Assembly: GCF_030269765.1 (NCBI RefSeq) | Contig: NZ_BSTX01000004.1 | Location: 124,001-188,000 of the forward strand | Length of the DNA: 64,000 nt | Direction: 5' to 3' | Source: Actinorhabdospora filicis | Lineage (GTDB): Bacteria > Actinomycetota > Actinomycetes > Mycobacteriales > Micromonosporaceae | Shown here: piece by piece, positions 51,092 through 62,009 of the stretch | Position numbering within the stretch: the stretch's first letter is position 1 | Layout of the letters: every line of letters begins with the position of its first letter | The notes under the pieces: model-generated | Seen by the model: the letters and a program-made list of their open reading frames with translations, nothing else | Told to the model about the DNA's origin: nothing | Database searches by the model: none | Position numbers and translations under genes: made by a program

Positions 51092-52017
51092 ATCTCCTTC
51101 ACCCAGCGCAGGATCTCGCCCGTCACGATCTCCGGGGCCTCCAGGTGCGGGAAGTGCCCCACGTCCTCCAGCAGCCGCCACTCGTAACGGCCCTTCACGT
51201 ACCGGCCCGAGCCCTGCGCCGTCCGGGGCAGCACACAGGTGTCGAACGCGCCGTGCAGCTGAAGCGTCGGCGTCATGATCGGCTCCTGCATGAGCCGCAC
51301 GAACCGCCGCCCGGCCACCCGGATGCCCGTCCGGAACACCCACCGGTAGGCCTCCAGCGCGCAGAACGACACCTGCGGGATCTGCATCGCCTCCCGGCAC
51401 CGGCGGGAGTACTCCACGAAATCGGCCGTGCCCGCCCACCGCGGGCCCGCCCAGTCGCGCAGGAACCGGCCCACCATGCGCGCGCCGTCCTTGGTGATCA
51501 CGTGCTCGTAGCGCGGGATCTGGAAGCGCAGGATGTGCTTGGACGCCGCCAGCTGACCCCGCGGGTCCACCGCCAGCGCCGTCCGCATCCGCAGCGGATG
51601 CGCGGCGCCGACCACGATCAGCCGCCGCACCATCTGCGGATGGAACGACGCCGCCGTCCACGCCAGCAGCCCGCCCAGGTCGTGCCCGACGATGACCGCG
51701 TCGCGCTCGCCGAGGGCGCGGATCAGCCCGGCGACGTCGCTGGCCATCGTGTACGCGTCATAGCCGCGCGGCGGCTTGTCGCTGGCGCCATAGCCGCGCA
51801 GGTCCATCGCCGCGACGCGGTAACCGGCGTCGGCGAGGGCCTCCATCTGCTTGTGCCACGTCCACCAGAAACCGGGGTAGCCGTGCAGCATGAGGATCAG
51901 CGGGCCCGTGCCGAGTTCGGCGACGTGGAAGCGGCTGCCGTTCGCGTTGACGAACCGGTGCCGCCAAGGTCCGTCGATGAGTACATCCGACTCGTCGAAT
52001 GTGGTGGCCCGCGTCAT
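51088..52017 (-). CDS. Alpha/beta-fold hydrolase (epoxide hydrolase-like)
   Basis: 309 aa. Oxyanion HGYPGF at about 45, nucleophile GHDLGG (about Asp113), and GHFPHLEAP with the catalytic His (about 292). Asp rather than Ser as nucleophile fits haloalkane dehalogenase or epoxide hydrolase. ATG at 52017 is chosen; GTG at 52044 adds nine residues. Confidence 0.85.
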   Translation of the reverse strand: MTRATTFDESDVLIDGPWRHRFVNANGSRFHVAELGTGPLILMLHGYPGFWWTWHKQMEALADAGYRVAAMDLRGYGASDKPPRGYDAYTMASDVAGLIRALGERDAVIVGHDLGGLLAWTAASFHPQMVRRLIVVGAAHPLRMRTALAVDPRGQLAASKHILRFQIPRYEHVITKDGARMVGRFLRDWAGPRWAGTADFVEYSRRCREAMQIPQVSFCALEAYRWVFRTGIRVAGRRFVRLMQEPIMTPTLQLHGAFDTCVLPRTAQGSGRYVKGRYEWRLLEDVGHFPHLEAPEIVTGEILRWVKEI

Positions 52018-52122
52018 GGTGAACAGCCTACGAACGCGCGACACGCCTGTCCTGAGAAGAGGCTGAGAGGAGGCTCACCCCGGAACCGGTGAGCCGTCCC
52101 CGTCTGTGCGCATATGCGCAGG

Positions 52123-53832
52123 TCAGCCCAGGTCCGGGCCGCTCTCGAAGCGCACGCGCTTGTCGGCGACGTCCGTAGGGTGCATTTCCAGGACGACGAC
52201 CTCGTTGCGGCCCCGCTTCACCAGGGGCCACGGGGTGTAGAGGGTCTTCTGCGGCCCGGCGTTCCAGTAGCGGCCCAGCAGGAACCCGTTCACCCAGACG
52301 TAGCCCTTCACCCAGCCCGGCAGGGCGAGGAAGCCGTCGGCCGGCTCGGCGGCGTCGAAGTGCCCGCGATGGAAGCCCGGGCCCGCTTCGCCAGGAATGT
52401 CAGACCCCCACGGTAGACCGGAGATGTCGTCGAGTTCCAGGACGCGCGTCTCCCACCCGTGGAGCTGCTGCAGGCGGTGCCGGACGCCCGTGACGCCCTT
52501 GTGCTCGCCGACGAAGGGGCCGTAGTTGACGCGGCCCATCGACTCCACGATCAGTTCGAGCGTGGCCGACTCCGAAGGCGAGGTGAGGTCCAGCGAGGTG
52601 TTCCCGTCGCGCTCCAGCACGGCCAGCTCGACGCCGTCCAGGTGGACGAGCGCGCGGTCGTGCAGGCCGTCCACGGTCAGCGTCTGCGTCTCGCGCGGTC
52701 CGCGCAGGTCGTGGCGGTAGACGACGACGCCGTGGTCGATCCCGAGCTCCTCGAAGGTGAGGGGGACGGGGGAGACGCGCGGCTCGCCGGTGAGCGCCGC
52801 CCGCAGGGGCAGGCTCTCGGCGAGCTCCACCGCGCCCGCGGGCAGGACGGGGGCGGGCGCGGGCGGCTCGGCGTCCAGGGGCAGGTGGCGGCCGATGACC
52901 TCGCGGAACAGGCGGTACTTCTCGGTGGCCGCGCCCCGCTCGTCGATGGGCGCGTCGTAGTCGTAGGAGGTGACGGTGGGCTGATAGGTCCCGTCGTGGT
53001 TGGCGCCGGCCCAGGTGCCGAAGTTGGTGCCGCCGTGGGCCATGTAGATGTTCACCGACGCGCCCGCGTCGAGCATCTCGGCCAGGACGCCGGCGGCGTC
53101 CTTCGGGTCGCGGGTGTGGTGGGGCTCGGTCCAGTGGTCGAACCAGCCGTTCCAGAACTCCATGCACCACGCGCGGTCGTCCGGGCGGCGCTCCTTCAGC
53201 TTGGCGAAGGCCTCGGCGGGCCGGGAGCCGAAGTTGACGGTGGCGGGCACGCCGGGCACGGTCCCGCCGGTGAGCATGGCGTCCTCGGGCCCGTCGGAGG
53301 TGAACAGCGGGACGTCGATGCCGCGCGCCTTGAGCCCGTCGGCGACGTGCCGGAGGTAGCCGAGGTCGCTGCCGTAGGAGCCGTACTCGTTCTCCACCTG
53401 CACGGCGAAGACGTTCCCGCCGCGGGTGACCTGGTGGGCGGCGATCTTCGGGACGAGCACGTCGAACCAGGCGTCCATCGCGGCGAGGTAGCCGGGGTCG
53501 ACGGTGCGCGGCGCGCGTCCGGGCAGCCACACGGGCAGGCCGCCGTTCTCCCACTCGGCGCAGATGTAGGGGCCGGGACGCACGATCGCCGCCAGGCCCT
53601 CGTCGGCGGCCGCGCGCAGGAAGCCCTCCAGGTCGGCCAGCCCGGTGAAGTCGAAGACGCCCCGCCTGCGCTCGTGGAGGTTCCACGGCACGTAGGTCTC
53701 CACGGCGTTGGCGCCCATCGCCCGCAGCATCCGCAGGCGGTGCGACCACTGCTGCGGCAGGACCCGGAAGTAGTGCAGGGCACCCGACACGATCAGACGG
53801 TTCGGGTCGGAGAAATCAGCGGTAGTCAACAC
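52123..53832 (-). CDS. GH35 beta-galactosidase
   Basis: 569 aa. Acid/base Glu149 in VENEYGSYG and nucleophile Glu225 in MEFWNGWFDHW are both present; LHYFRVLPQQW at the N-terminus matches the family. C-terminal half holds beta-sandwich domains (VKGYVWVNGFLLGRYW). No signal peptide, so probably cytoplasmic. GTG at 53832 is inferred; no good ribosome site is visible, and a small inverted pair (ATCGG/CCGAT) lies over it. Confidence 0.92.
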   Translation of the reverse strand: MLTTADFSDPNRLIVSGALHYFRVLPQQWSHRLRMLRAMGANAVETYVPWNLHERRRGVFDFTGLADLEGFLRAAADEGLAAIVRPGPYICAEWENGGLPVWLPGRAPRTVDPGYLAAMDAWFDVLVPKIAAHQVTRGGNVFAVQVENEYGSYGSDLGYLRHVADGLKARGIDVPLFTSDGPEDAMLTGGTVPGVPATVNFGSRPAEAFAKLKERRPDDRAWCMEFWNGWFDHWTEPHHTRDPKDAAGVLAEMLDAGASVNIYMAHGGTNFGTWAGANHDGTYQPTVTSYDYDAPIDERGAATEKYRLFREVIGRHLPLDAEPPAPAPVLPAGAVELAESLPLRAALTGEPRVSPVPLTFEELGIDHGVVVYRHDLRGPRETQTLTVDGLHDRALVHLDGVELAVLERDGNTSLDLTSPSESATLELIVESMGRVNYGPFVGEHKGVTGVRHRLQQLHGWETRVLELDDISGLPWGSDIPGEAGPGFHRGHFDAAEPADGFLALPGWVKGYVWVNGFLLGRYWNAGPQKTLYTPWPLVKRGRNEVVVLEMHPTDVADKRVRFESGPDLG

Positions 53833-54142
53833 GATCGGACACTGTACCGATGTTCCCCCGCACGTCAACGGGGCCACGGGGAACCCACGGGGCAAAAAAC
53901 GTGAAAAGGGATCAGGCGTGAGGGTTCCGTACCGGTAGGTAACGGCGTACAAAGAGAGATGCGGACCTCGCGCAACGTCCCCGGGACACGTTCCCAGACT
54001 GTTGAAGTGGAGCTCCGTGCACGGCCGCCAGGTACCCACGCGCGACCAGCCGCGGGAGGCGCGATGTGCCGGTGAACCGACAGTGGTGCCGGCACTCGAT
54101 AAGAGCGCACGCATGGTAGCCAGGAATGGACGTGCCACGCGA
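53833..54142. other. Gene-free stretch between GH35 and the next terminator
   Basis: No gene. The GH35 promoter should lie here; an A run and TACCGGTA are present near 53893 and 53930, but no clear promoter pair. Confidence 0.4.
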
Positions 54143-54174
54143 GACGGCGCCCCGGGAACATCCGGGGCGCCGTC
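54143..54174. terminator. Strong hairpin after the DUF6058-like gene
   Basis: GACGGCGCCCCGG and CCGGGGCGCCGTC (13-bp perfect arms) around GAACAT. It lies 8 bp past the stop of the minus-strand gene. Confidence 0.85.
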
Positions 54175-54182
54175 GTCTCGTC

Positions 54183-54740
54183 CTAGACCCCGTACTGCGC
54201 GCGCACACCCTCGATGAGCGTCGTCCGCGAGGTCGCCCGCCCGAACCGCCGCACGTCGTAGTCCGGCGCGAACGGCGGCTCCAGCGCGTCCAGCTCCCCC
54301 ACGGCCCGGCCCAGCTCCACCAGGTCCGGCTCAACGCGCTCCAGCTGCGCCTCGATCCGCCGGACCAGCAGATGCTTCTGCATCATCGTCCCGGGCGTCA
54401 CCGAGCGCACGCACACGAACTGGCCCGACAGGTACAGGTCCCAGTCGTCCTCGCCGACCGAGGACACGAACAGCTCGCGCAGGCCCTCGCCCAGCAGCCC
54501 GGGCAGCGCGAGATAGTCCGGGTGCACCATCTCGGCGCCGTCCGAGCGCAGGTAACCCGGCAGCGGCAGCTCACCGGCGAGCATCCGCGCGCGCAGGCCG
54601 TCCGGCGTCTCCTCACGGCCCTCGCAGACCTGCTCAAGGGTGCGGAACCACTCGCTCACATAGGCGTCATCGGCTTCGGTCATCGGGTGGTCGCCGTTGA
54701 TCTCGCGGAAACGGGCGGCGACGGCGGTCTTCAGATCCAT
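54183..54740 (-). CDS. DUF6058-like protein
   Basis: 185 aa. AINGDHPM-type start (REINGDHPMTEADDAYVSEW), LPLPGYLRSDGAEMV and LSGQFVCVRSVTPGTM resemble DUF6058, a family of unknown function seen near natural-product genes; this is from memory. Twenty-one bases after the phosphatase gene on the same strand. Confidence 0.6.
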   Translation of the reverse strand: MDLKTAVAARFREINGDHPMTEADDAYVSEWFRTLEQVCEGREETPDGLRARMLAGELPLPGYLRSDGAEMVHPDYLALPGLLGEGLRELFVSSVGEDDWDLYLSGQFVCVRSVTPGTMMQKHLLVRRIEAQLERVEPDLVELGRAVGELDALEPPFAPDYDVRRFGRATSRTTLIEGVRAQYGV

Positions 54741-54761
54741 GCCCCGACGCTATGGCCGCCC

Positions 54762-55319
54762 TCATTCGCCGCCCGCCGAAAGATGCCCGGTGTAGGCGAT
54801 CCGCACCGGACGCAGGTCCTCGATCGTGGTGACCGCCCCCGGTGGCATTCCCTCCTCCAGCAGGAGTGCGGGCACCCCTTCGTCGCCGACGAGAGTGCGC
54901 AGGAGATCGACCGTGACGCCACCATGCGCGGCCGCGATCACCGTCCCCTCGGCCTCGCGCAGGAAACCCAGGAACCGCTCGCCCGCCGCCCGCGAGGACT
55001 CGCCCTCCGCCGGGACGTGATCGCGGTCGGCGGTGCAGCGCGCCCAGTCGGCGAGGAAGTCGCCGATCGGGCGCGTCCCGTCCCAGTTCGCGCGCTCCCG
55101 CAGCCGCTCGTCGAGCCGCACGTCCAGCCCGAGCTTTGTTGCGAGCGGCGCGATGGTCTGCCGCGCCCGCAGCAGCGGACTCGACCAGAGCGTCACGCCG
55201 GGCGCCGTGGAGAAGTGGCGGGCCACCGCCTCCGCCTGGGCGAAACCCGCGTCGGTCAGCCCGGGATCGCCGGGGACGGGCAGTTTGGAGCCGTGCTGCA
55301 CGATGTGCACGATCGTCAT
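54762..55319 (-). CDS. Histidine phosphatase-superfamily protein
   Basis: 185 aa. The family motif RHG is QHG here (VQHGSK, residues 8-10), with the second His in AAHGGV and the Arg pair in LLRARQT. Phosphatase activity may be altered. Likely co-transcribed with the DUF6058-like gene. Confidence 0.8.
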   Translation of the reverse strand: MTIVHIVQHGSKLPVPGDPGLTDAGFAQAEAVARHFSTAPGVTLWSSPLLRARQTIAPLATKLGLDVRLDERLRERANWDGTRPIGDFLADWARCTADRDHVPAEGESSRAAGERFLGFLREAEGTVIAAAHGGVTVDLLRTLVGDEGVPALLLEEGMPPGAVTTIEDLRPVRIAYTGHLSAGGE

Positions 55320-55392
55320 GCCGGTCAGTCTGCGGACGTCCCGGGCCGCACGCGAGGCGATTTCGCCGCACCCACCACCAAAGGAGCCGCGC

Positions 55393-56256
55393 ATGTCCAC
55401 CACCATCGGCCTCATCGGCACCGGCTACATGGGCGCCGGAATCGGCCGGGCCCTCCGCGAAGGCGGCGCGCGCGTCGTCGCCACCGTCGCCGGGCGCTCC
55501 CCGAGGTCCGGCCACCTGGCCACCGCGGCCGGAATCGAGCTGCTCCCCGGCCTCGACGACGTCCTGGCCGCCGCCGGCGTCGTCCTCTCGATCGTCCCGC
55601 CCGACCACGCGGCCACCGCCGCGCGCGAAGCCGACGCGGCCGCCCGCCGCGCGGGCGCGTCCCCGCTCTACGCCGACCTGAACGCCGTCGCGCCCGGCAC
55701 CGTCCGGGCCATCGAATCACTGATCGCCCTCGACGTCGTCGACGGCGCGATCTCCGGCGGCCCGCCGAGCGCCCCCGGCGGCACCACCGTCTACCTCTCC
55801 GGGGCCCGCGCCGCCGAGCTCGCCGGGCTCCCGTGGGGCGGGACGGTCGTCCCCGTCGTCGTCGGGCCCGAGGTGGGCGCGGCCAGCGCGGTCAAGATGT
55901 GCACCGCGAGCGTGTACAAGGGCCTGGGCGCGCTCATGGCCAACGCCCTGTCCACCGCGGGCCACTACGACGTGGCCGATCACGTCATCGCCGACCTGCG
56001 CGGCGGCGTCGGCGACCCCGTCCGCAAGGTCGCCGTATCCGCCGCCAAGGCCCACCGCTTCGTCGGCGAGATGCTCGAAATCGCCGCCACCCAGGAGTCC
56101 GCCGGGCTCTCCCCGGACCTCTTCCGCGCGATCGCGGGCGTGTGGCGCGCCGTCGACGGCACCGAGCTGGCCGCCGGCGAGCCCGAGGACGTCCCCGGCG
56201 AGCTCGACGCACATCGGGTGATCAGGGGACTGCGGACGCCGCGCGCCACCTCGTAG
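55393..56256 (+). CDS. NAD(P)-binding 6-phosphogluconate dehydrogenase-like protein
   Basis: 287 aa. Rossmann motif GLIGTGYMGAGIG at 6-18, SGGPPSAPGGTT (substrate loop) and SAVKMCTASVYKG with the catalytic-type Lys. The C-terminal helical domain is short (DUF1932-type). Its group includes beta-hydroxyacid dehydrogenases. AAAGGAG precedes ATG by 7 bases. Confidence 0.85.
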   Translation: MSTTIGLIGTGYMGAGIGRALREGGARVVATVAGRSPRSGHLATAAGIELLPGLDDVLAAAGVVLSIVPPDHAATAAREADAAARRAGASPLYADLNAVAPGTVRAIESLIALDVVDGAISGGPPSAPGGTTVYLSGARAAELAGLPWGGTVVPVVVGPEVGAASAVKMCTASVYKGLGALMANALSTAGHYDVADHVIADLRGGVGDPVRKVAVSAAKAHRFVGEMLEIAATQESAGLSPDLFRAIAGVWRAVDGTELAAGEPEDVPGELDAHRVIRGLRTPRATS

Positions 56257-56314
56257 AGTGGCGCGGCGGCCGTAGGCTGCGCCCGACCCCCTCCTCCGGC
56301 GACGAAAGACCCCC

Positions 56315-56881
56315 ATGGAAGCGAACACCCTCGCGGCCGCCGACATCGACATGTCGAGCAGCCTCTTCAACGGCATCCTCATCGGCTACGCCGTCTGCGG
56401 CATCATCTTGATCCTGCTGGCGGCCATCGGCGGCAAGGCGAGCGCGGGCAAGCGCTGGACGCTCGGTGTCGTGGGCGCGATCATCCTCGCGATCGTCTCC
56501 GGATACGTGATCTTCGACTGGCACACCATGTGGATCCCCTCCGGCAAGGGATTCCTGTGCGTGACCATCGGCCCGATCGCGCTGATCATCTGGGGCATCG
56601 TGGGCCTGTTCAAGGCCGACGGGCACGACTCGTCCATCCCGCCCACGCAGCCCCCGAACGCGCAGCAGTGGAACGCGGCGAACCCGCAGGCGCAGCAGTG
56701 GGGCGCGCCCCAGCAGGCTCCGCCCCAGCAGTGGGGCCAGCAGCCGCCTCCGCCGCAGTACCCGCCGCAGCAGTACCCGCCCCAGGCGTACCCGCAGCAG
56801 CAGCCCTACCCGCCGCAGTACCCCCAGCAGCAGCCGCCGCCCCAGCAGTGGGGCCAGCAGCCGCCGCCTCCGCCGCGCTGA
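56315..56881 (+). CDS. Membrane protein with Pro/Gln-rich tail
   Basis: 188 aa. Three membrane helices (about 18-105: LIGYAVCGIILILLAAIGG, LGVVGAIILAIVSGYVIF, VTIGPIALIIWGIVGLF), then an 80-residue tail of QQWGQQPPPPQYPPQQ-like repeats. The tail resembles those of actinobacterial cell-wall-associated proteins. Function unknown. A 33-aa gene follows by 18 bp. Confidence 0.75.
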   Translation: MEANTLAAADIDMSSSLFNGILIGYAVCGIILILLAAIGGKASAGKRWTLGVVGAIILAIVSGYVIFDWHTMWIPSGKGFLCVTIGPIALIIWGIVGLFKADGHDSSIPPTQPPNAQQWNAANPQAQQWGAPQQAPPQQWGQQPPPPQYPPQQYPPQAYPQQQPYPPQYPQQQPPPQQWGQQPPPPPR

Positions 56882-56899
56882 TCACCCGAGAGGAGACAG

Positions 56900-57001
56900 A
56901 TGATGCTCAAGCCCTGGCACATCCTGACGGTGCTGTGCGTCATCGGGGTGACCGCGATCGTGGCGGGCCTGATCGTGATGATCGTCAAGCGCAAGAGCTA
57001 G
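56900..57001 (+). CDS. 33-residue single-span membrane peptide
   Basis: MMLKPWHILTVLCVIGVTAI is followed by one more hydrophobic turn and KRKS. One membrane helix with a positive C-end. GAGGAG at 56890 lies 5-6 bases before the first ATG. The stop abuts the stop of the convergent Fic-like gene. Too short for usual gene finders; the ribosome site, tight spacing to the previous gene and clean amphipathic ends support it. Confidence 0.65.
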   Translation: MMLKPWHILTVLCVIGVTAIVAGLIVMIVKRKS

Positions 57002-57739
57002 TCACCCGACGCGGGCGCAGACGGTCTCCATGACCTCGCAGCCCTCCTCGACGGCCGCGGCGTAGTGCCGCAGCCAGGACCGCACGCCGTCGCCGGTGCC
57101 GGTCGCGAACGCGTTCACCGAGCCGAGGTACTCCGGCTCGCGCGCGGCGTGACCGGCGTCCACGGCGATCAGCCCGCGCGGGTCCAGCCCGCGCACGGCC
57201 AGCACCAGTTTCGCCGCCGCCCGCGCGACCACCCCGTTGCCGCCGTCGAAGGCGCCCAGCGCGATGACCTCGGCCTCCACCACGGCCGCGAGCAGCAGCG
57301 CGGGGGCCTCGGTCTCGGTCGCGGCCAGCTCGCACAGCTGCGTGAACCGCGCCGCCCCGGCTTGCGTGAGCGCCGACGAGGGACGCCCGAGCCCGGCGTC
57401 CGGAGCCACGCCCCGCGCCGCCAGGACGTGCAGCCGCGCCAGCGCCTGCCTCGGGGCCTTCTCCCAGACGCCGACCAGGTTCGGCAGCTCCGCCGCCACC
57501 CGCAGGGCGCCCTGGACCACCGGGTCGGTCACCGTCCCCGAGCGGACCTCCTCCACGTCGTAGGCGGCGCCGTCGAGCGCGGCCGAGGCGACCGCGTCCA
57601 GCAGCGAGACCTCCGTGGCGACGGTGGCGCCGTGCTTGCGCAGCGTCCGGTTCCACAGGGCCTTGTCGACGCGCGCCCGCGCGGCGTCGAGGGCGGGGGA
57701 GACCTCGGGGAGGTCGAGCAGCGGAGTCAGCGCGGACAT
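57002..57739 (-). CDS. Fic-like protein with degenerate core motif
   Basis: 245 aa. GAFDGGNGVVARAAAKLVL recalls the Fic core HPFxxGNGR but lacks the catalytic His. Helical, otherwise of the type found beside acs in actinomycetes, sometimes labelled oxidoreductase. AMPylation is unlikely without the His. Divergent from acs across 287 bp. Confidence 0.65.
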   Translation of the reverse strand: MSALTPLLDLPEVSPALDAARARVDKALWNRTLRKHGATVATEVSLLDAVASAALDGAAYDVEEVRSGTVTDPVVQGALRVAAELPNLVGVWEKAPRQALARLHVLAARGVAPDAGLGRPSSALTQAGAARFTQLCELAATETEAPALLLAAVVEAEVIALGAFDGGNGVVARAAAKLVLAVRGLDPRGLIAVDAGHAAREPEYLGSVNAFATGTGDGVRSWLRHYAAAVEEGCEVMETVCARVG

Positions 57740-58026
57740 GCCGCGACGTTACCGCCCGGTACACGGGACGGGGCGGGTGGCGTCGGCCGCGCCTCCGGCG
57801 TCACACGCGTCACTCTTTACCATCGCGCCCCGAACCGGCCCGGGCCAATCGGGACGAATCCAGTTGATCTTGCACGTTGATGCTCGATGGCGAGCGCTAC
57901 CTGTCACCCATGTGCAACCTCCGTGCTATCCGTGCTCAGGCGGGGCGCGCTAGTGTCATGGGTCATACGACGGACATCACGCCGATCCGCCGGCGCACCG
58001 CAGCTCGACCAAGGGAGCCCGCTGAC

Positions 58027-59994
<1,968 letters not shown>

Positions 59995-60343
59995 GACCCT
60001 TTGTAGGACGCCGGGTAGGACGCGGAGTGACTCGCGGGTTTCGGCCCGCCGGGTGACTTCGGTGGCTTCGACGGCTCCGACCGCCTGAGCGGCCGGTGTG
60101 ACTCGTGGGCCGCGCACGGGGATTCCCGTGCGCGGCCTTTCGCTTGCTTTCTCAAGCGGGTCGCTCGCGTGAGGCCGCTGCGACGCGACCACCCCGGTCT
60201 CTTGCGTGCGAATCGGCCTACGGGCCCCGGCGTGCGCGAGACCGGGGCTCGTGTCCTTTCGGGCCGCCGCTCGTTGATCCAGATGAGGCACGCGGCACGA
60301 CGCCCGCACCGTGACGGTGGGGCGTCGGCATCCCGGCACGCGT

Positions 60344-60830
60344 CGCCGTCTCGGCCGTCTGACGTATCCGTGAGCGCGCTGTCCCGTCATCGCCTGTGGT
60401 GGGCCTCGTCCCACTGTGTCAGGGCGGCACCGTCCATACTCGACACTCGCTGATCGGCGCCTCCGCCGAGCCGTTCGCCACACCTGGGTCCCGGGCTCGC
60501 CGGTGGTCGCCGTCTCGGCCGCCTGGCGCGCTCCTTGCGAGCGCCATCCCGCCATCGCCCGTGGCCTTGCCGTGTCAAGTCGCGGCACCGTCCACACCCG
60601 ACACCTTCCGATCGCCCCCCGTGCCAGGCCGTGTGCCGCACCCGCGGCTCCGCCGACAGTCGACGCCGGTCGTCACTGTCACGCCCGTCCGGCCTGTCCC
60701 GTGGGCGCGCCGCCCCTCCATCGCCTGTGGCGGAGAATCGTCCGCCGCGTGGTCCATGTCGTGCCGTCACCGTCCACATCCGCGCTGCCCGCCCGCCACA
60801 CCACCGTCCGCTCCCCACACCCACCGAGCC
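60344..60830. repeat. Degenerate tandem repeat, period about 164 bp
   Basis: CGCCGTCTCGGCC begins at 60344 and 60508 (164 bp), with a third degenerate unit near 60670. Shared blocks: CATCGCC(T/C)GTGG, GGCACCGTCCA(T/C)AC(T/C)CGACAC. The 896-bp gap from 59995 to 60890 holds no gene; the first 300 bases after acs have no strong hairpin. Confidence 0.65.
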
Positions 60831-60890
60831 GCACACCACACCCGCGCGACCTCGCCGTCCCGTCCGGCACCCGGCTGGTTCGATCACCGC

Positions 60891-61571
60891 ATGGACTTCG
60901 AGGGACTGAACGTCGCCGTCACCGGCGCGGGCCGTGACACCGGGCACCTCCTCGCGACGGAGTTCGCCCGTCGTGGCGCGCGCGTCTTCGCCGGGGCCCG
61001 CTCTCTCTCGGCCGCCGAGGAGACCGCAGCCACGACCGGCGGCGAGGGCTTCGCGTGCGACCTGGGCGATCCGGCGTCCGTCCGCGCCTTCGCCGAGGCC
61101 GTCGCCGCCCGCACCGAGCGGCTCGACGTTCTGATCAACAACGGCGCGCCCTACCTTCACGGCGACCTGCTCGACGCCTCCGACGAGGACATCGCCGCCA
61201 CCATCACCGCCGGGGCCACCGGCACCGTCCTGCTCACCCGCGCGCTGCTGCCGCTGCTGCGCGCCTCGGCGCGGCCCGACATCGTCACCCTGGTGTCCGC
61301 TGCCGGGGAGCCCGGGCAGCACAGGTCGCGGGCGCACCCGGCGTTCTACGCGGCCAAGCACGCCCAGTCCGGCTTCACCGAGATCCTGTCCGACCGGCTG
61401 CGCGCGGAGGGCGTCCGCGTCATCTCGCTCTACCCGCCGGACTTCGTCCAGCGCGGCGAACGCGTCACCGGCGCCGCGCTGACCGCCGCGTCCGTCGTGG
61501 ACTGCGTGCTGTTCGCGGTGGGACAGCCGCGCGACTGCTTCATCAGGGAGTTCCGCTTCGAGCAGGTGTGA
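60891..61571 (+). CDS. Short-chain dehydrogenase/reductase-like protein
   Basis: 226 aa. Glycine motif TGAGRDTGHL and NNG (in LINNGAP), catalytic Ser136 (LVSAAGE) and Lys156. The tyrosine of the YxxxK motif is Phe152 in alignment register (PAFYAAKHA), with Tyr153 one position later. Activity is therefore uncertain. ATG at 60891; no strong ribosome site. Confidence 0.82.
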   Translation: MDFEGLNVAVTGAGRDTGHLLATEFARRGARVFAGARSLSAAEETAATTGGEGFACDLGDPASVRAFAEAVAARTERLDVLINNGAPYLHGDLLDASDEDIAATITAGATGTVLLTRALLPLLRASARPDIVTLVSAAGEPGQHRSRAHPAFYAAKHAQSGFTEILSDRLRAEGVRVISLYPPDFVQRGERVTGAALTAASVVDCVLFAVGQPRDCFIREFRFEQV

Positions 61572-61629
61572 GACCACCTGACACGGACGTGAACACGGGC
61601 GAGTCGCCGCATCTTGCGCGGGTGGCACC

Positions 61630-61983
61630 TCACCCCAGCTGCAGCGCCGCCCCGCACACCGGGCAGTACGCGACCGTGGCGATCGAGTTGACCGCCACGT
61701 CGCAGGCCTGGCACGTACCTTGCGTCCCCACGCCCGGCTGCGTCACGTACCGCGCGTCGGGCCAGGCGACGAGCGCGATGTCGGCCTCGGTCGACTGGGC
61801 GCGCTCGGGGCGTCCCTCGGCCCACACGGTCGCCTCGGCGAGGACCATGGTGGTGCGCATGTCGCCGGTCTCGGTGAAGTCCTGGTGCCTGGGCAGTACG
61901 CGTGACAGCACGTAGATCAGCGCGCGCGGATCGAGCGCGGCGAGCTGCTCGGCGAGGGCGTCGTACGGGTGCGGAGCGGACAT
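61630..61983 (-). CDS. Small zinc-ribbon protein
   Basis: 117 aa. C-terminal CxxC pairs (CQACDVAVNSIATVAYCPVC) form a zinc ribbon. The N-terminal part (about 1-85) is helical. Function unknown; perhaps nucleic-acid binding. The nucleotidyltransferase gene lies 26 bp upstream on the same strand. Confidence 0.65.
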   Translation of the reverse strand: MSAPHPYDALAEQLAALDPRALIYVLSRVLPRHQDFTETGDMRTTMVLAEATVWAEGRPERAQSTEADIALVAWPDARYVTQPGVGTQGTCQACDVAVNSIATVAYCPVCGAALQLG

Positions 61984-62009
61984 GCGCGGATCGTATCGGC
62001 CGCGCGAGG

